DNA of 64,000 bases. Origin: Enemella evansiae. Its GTDB lineage: Bacteria; Actinomycetota; Actinomycetes; Propionibacteriales; Propionibacteriaceae. Location of the stretch: positions 620,001 to 684,000 of the forward strand of contig NZ_NMVP01000001.1 of NCBI RefSeq assembly GCF_002250705.1, read 5' to 3'. The notes under the pieces were generated by a model, which saw nothing but the letters and a program-made list of their open reading frames with translations, was not told the origin of the DNA and searched no databases. Shown here piece by piece: positions 61,914-64,000 of this stretch (positions are counted from its first letter, which is position 1; each line of letters begins with the position of its first letter). The translations under genes and the position numbers were made by a program.

Positions 61914-61944
61914 TTGACCTCAACCAAGGTTGAGGCGCTGGAGT
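61914..61944 (+). promoter_or_regulatory. SoxR box within a 19-bp-spacer promoter
   Basis: CCTCAACC-AA-GGTTGAGG (61918-61935) is a perfect 18-bp dyad of SoxR/MerR type. It sits between TTGACC (-35, 61914-61919) and TGGAGT (-10, 61939-61944) with a 19-bp spacer, the over-long spacer that MerR-family activators correct. Transcription would start near 61951, 40 bases before the efflux gene. Confidence 0.8.
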
Positions 61945-61990
61945 CGTCACTGTCCGGGGCGCACGGCCCTGGCCGGGAAGGACGCTCGCC

Positions 61991-63481
61991 ATGGATTCCA
62001 GCAGCACCTCGACCGAAACGCCGCCGATCGGCGCCACCGCCACCCCATCCAGATTGACCCTGCCGGTCGTGCTGGTCGGCGTCGCGCTGGTGGCGATGTC
62101 GATCTCGGGGACCGCGATCGCGTTGCCGAACATCGGCCGGGATCTCAACGCCTCCGGCTCGCCGCTGAACTGGGTGGTCGCCGGTTACAACCTCGCCTTC
62201 GCCGCGATGACCCTGGTCGCCGGTGCGACCGCGGACCGGGTGGGCCGGCGCCGCGTCTTCGTTGCCTCGGCGACCATCTTCGCGCTGGGCTTCCTGGTGA
62301 TCGCGCTCGCCGGGTCGATCGTCGTCATCGATATCGCGCGCATCGTCTCCGGGATCGGTGGCGCGGGGGTGCTGGCTGCCGGCGGGGCGCTGCTCGCGTC
62401 CAGTTACGACGGTGCGGCCAGGAATCGCGCGTTCGCGTTCATGGGGACGATGGCCGGCGTCGGCATCGCGATCGGTCCGACCCTGGTCGGTGCCTTGATC
62501 GCCGCCAGCGGCTGGCGGGGCAGCTTCGTGGTGTTCGCGGTCCTCGGCGCGCTGATCGCCCTGGGAGCAGTGCGGCTGGCCGAATCGCGGGCCCGCGATG
62601 GGCGTACCGACTGGCTCGGCAGCGTGCTGTTCGTGGCCGCCCTGAGTGCGCTGATGTTCGCGCTGCTGGAGGGCCCGGAGATGGGTTGGGGGCATCCGGG
62701 GGTGCTGATCGCTCTCGGTGGTTCGCTGGTGGCGTTCGTCGTGTTCGGTGTCGTCCAGCGGCGGAGCCCGGCACCGGTGCTGGCACCCGAGCTGATCGCG
62801 AACCGCCGGTTCATGGGCTGGTGCCTGGCGACGCTGACCACCTCGATCGGATTCCTTGGAGTACTGGTTTTCCTGCCGACCTACCTGCAGTCGGTGGCCG
62901 GGTACGCGCCGGTCGTCTCGGGGGTGGCGATGCTGCTGCTGACCGCACCCGTGCTGGTCGCACCGATGCTGGCGGTGACCCTGGTCAATCGTGGGGTTTC
63001 GGCGCGGATGCTGATCATGATCGCGCTGCTCATGGTCGTGGTCGGCAACTTCGGTCTGCTGCTGCTGGGTCCGAGGAACACCGTCGCGCTGATCGCGGTT
63101 CCGCTGCTGCTGGTCGGGATCGGCATGGGGTCCTCGTTCGGCATCACCGATGGGCAGGCGATGTCGCTGGTTCCGGTACGCCTGGTCGGCACGGCGGCAG
63201 GGTTCCTGAACACGCTCCGGGGAGCTGCCGAGGCGCTGGTGATCGCGGCATTCAGCGCGGCCCTGTTGGGATTCCTCACTGCGCGCCTGGGTGAGCCCGG
63301 TGGTGCGGCCGGTGTCGCCGCGGGCCGTCTCGACGCGGCGCCGGGTCCCGTCCGAGGCGTACAGATCGAGGCGTTCACCGCAGCCTGGCATCTCACCCAG
63401 ATCGGTGTCGGCGTGGTCTGTCTGGTGCTGTCGGTGGTGGTCGGTGTCCTGCTGTTCGCGAAACCGGGACGCGCCCGGTGA
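61991..63481 (+). CDS. MFS efflux transporter, DHA2 (EmrB/QacA) family
   Basis: A 496-residue drug:H+ antiporter with 14 predicted helices. SGTAIALPNIGRDLNASGSPLNWVVAGYNLAF is the DHA2 motif D1 region; ATADRVGRRRVF is motif A. ATG 61991 has GGGAAGGA nine bases upstream. Its promoter holds a SoxR box, and soxR is the next gene, overlapping by four bases (GTGA). It probably exports redox-active compounds such as phenazines or quinones, as SoxR-controlled pumps do. Confidence 0.9.
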   Translation: MDSSSTSTETPPIGATATPSRLTLPVVLVGVALVAMSISGTAIALPNIGRDLNASGSPLNWVVAGYNLAFAAMTLVAGATADRVGRRRVFVASATIFALGFLVIALAGSIVVIDIARIVSGIGGAGVLAAGGALLASSYDGAARNRAFAFMGTMAGVGIAIGPTLVGALIAASGWRGSFVVFAVLGALIALGAVRLAESRARDGRTDWLGSVLFVAALSALMFALLEGPEMGWGHPGVLIALGGSLVAFVVFGVVQRRSPAPVLAPELIANRRFMGWCLATLTTSIGFLGVLVFLPTYLQSVAGYAPVVSGVAMLLLTAPVLVAPMLAVTLVNRGVSARMLIMIALLMVVVGNFGLLLLGPRNTVALIAVPLLLVGIGMGSSFGITDGQAMSLVPVRLVGTAAGFLNTLRGAAEALVIAAFSAALLGFLTARLGEPGGAAGVAAGRLDAAPGPVRGVQIEAFTAAWHLTQIGVGVVCLVLSVVVGVLLFAKPGRAR

Positions 63482-63939
63482 GCCCTCCGGTGCGCCGCAT
63501 CGATCCGTCCCAGCCGTTGACGATCGGCGAGGTGATCCGGCGGAGCGGAGTGCCGGCGTCCGCGCTGCATTTCTATGAACGCAAGGGACTGATCCGCAGC
63601 ACTCGCACCTCGACGAACCAACGCATGTACGAACGGCACATGCTGCGCCGCATCTCGCTGATCCTGGTCGCGAAACGGCTCGGGATCCCGCTCGCCGACG
63701 TGGCCGAGGTGTTCCGCGGTCTGCCGGACGACCGTGCACCCAGTCACGCCGACTGGCAGCGGGTGTCCCGGGCGTGGAAGCGCCAGCTCGAGGAACGCCG
63801 CCACCAGCTCGAGGCGCTGGAACATGAACTCACCGGCTGCATCGGGTGCGGCTGCCTGTCGATGAAGGCCTGTCTGCTGTTGAACCCCGACGACGCGCTG
63901 GGTGCACGGGGGCAGGGGCCGGTACGGATCCAGGGCTGA
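63478..63939 (+). CDS. soxR: Redox-sensitive MerR-family activator SoxR
   Basis: A 153-residue MerR regulator. HTH in LTIGEVIRRSGVPASALHFYERKGLI (about 14-40), a long dimer helix, and the [2Fe-2S] cluster site Cys121, Cys124, Cys126, Cys132 (CIGCGCLS...C), matching E. coli SoxR spacing exactly. GTG 63478 overlaps the efflux gene stop. Unlike in enteric bacteria it is downstream of, and co-transcribed with, its target, so it is positively autoregulated through the box at 61918. The last 61 bp of the window show no gene. Confidence 0.95.
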   Translation: MSPPVRRIDPSQPLTIGEVIRRSGVPASALHFYERKGLIRSTRTSTNQRMYERHMLRRISLILVAKRLGIPLADVAEVFRGLPDDRAPSHADWQRVSRAWKRQLEERRHQLEALEHELTGCIGCGCLSMKACLLLNPDDALGARGQGPVRIQG

Positions 63940-64000
63940 GGATCGCGGCCGACGGGGTGGTCGTAGGGTGGCCGGACGAGGCACGCGAGCGAGAGGACTC

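Overview
The window is about 70% GC by eye, densely coded on both strands, and carries strictly actinobacterial markers: the RNA polymerase-binding protein RbpA, the Ppm1/Lnt/FxsA lipoprotein-mannosylation neighbourhood, a MarP-type periplasmic protease, a TIGR02611-type membrane protein and leaderless genes with a -10 box seven bases before the ATG. Gene content and style suggest a member of the Propionibacteriales (Propionibacteriaceae or a relative); this is inference, since no rRNA is present. I found no tRNA, rRNA, CRISPR array, integrase, transposase or phage gene. It reads as ordinary chromosome with accessory catabolic and stress modules.

Layout. 1-4.8 kb: lactonase/SDR pair, GNAT acetyltransferase, a haem-oxygenase-like diiron protein coupled to a CDGSH iron-sulfur protein, and an SRPBCC/TetR pair with an operator on its own start codon. 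4.9-8.3 kb: MarR repressor divergent from a coupled Old Yellow Enzyme / NmrA-like / quinone-oxidoreductase operon (electrophile defence). 8.4-13.3 kb: GrpB, DUF3995, two unknowns, a second flavin oxidoreductase divergent from a TetR regulator, and a secreted protein. 13.5-23.4 kb: transport block with a fused binding-protein/permease amino-acid ABC system, a XRE-cupin regulator, a five-gene peptide/nickel-type ABC operon and an APC amino-acid permease. 23.5-28 kb: MarP, an unknown two-helix membrane protein, glutaminase-STAS, MutT-type Nudix, HhH-GPD repair protein. 28-33.8 kb: copper P-ATPase, CopD-CtaG fusion, lipoamide dehydrogenase. 33.8-39.6 kb: a HTH-MurA fusion, pyridoxal kinase, TIGR02611 protein, glycerophosphodiesterase, alpha/beta hydrolase, unknown. 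39.7-46.3 kb: rbpA, fxsA, ppm1, lnt, amidohydrolase, Lrp regulator, 5'-3' exonuclease. 46.3-52.2 kb: a candidate attenuated HNH gene, metW-metX-metY, thpR, ATP-dependent ligase. 52.3-64 kb: IclR/MHS transporter/2-hydroxyacid dehydrogenase, DJ-1-like protein, GtrA, sugar MFS, a GcoA-like (CYP255) P450 with reductase and AraC regulator, and a SoxR-controlled MFS efflux pump.

How the genes work together. Many operons are translationally coupled by ATGA, GTGA or TGATG overlaps. Most accessory modules have a one-regulator design, and I can read a dyad or direct repeat in nearly every regulator-linked promoter (TetR, MarR, TetR, IclR, AraC, SoxR).

The most unusual non-coding signal is a family of intergenic palindromes. 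Their outer ends are constant, but their stems differ in sequence from copy to copy while staying complementary. The second is a 33-codon ORF with its own promoter followed by an intrinsic terminator in front of the HNH gene; an 11-nt copy of the terminator 5' arm lies inside the small ORF, as expected of an attenuator. The clearest enzymatic lead is the GcoA-like P450 paired with a VanB-type reductase instead of the GcoB-type partner.
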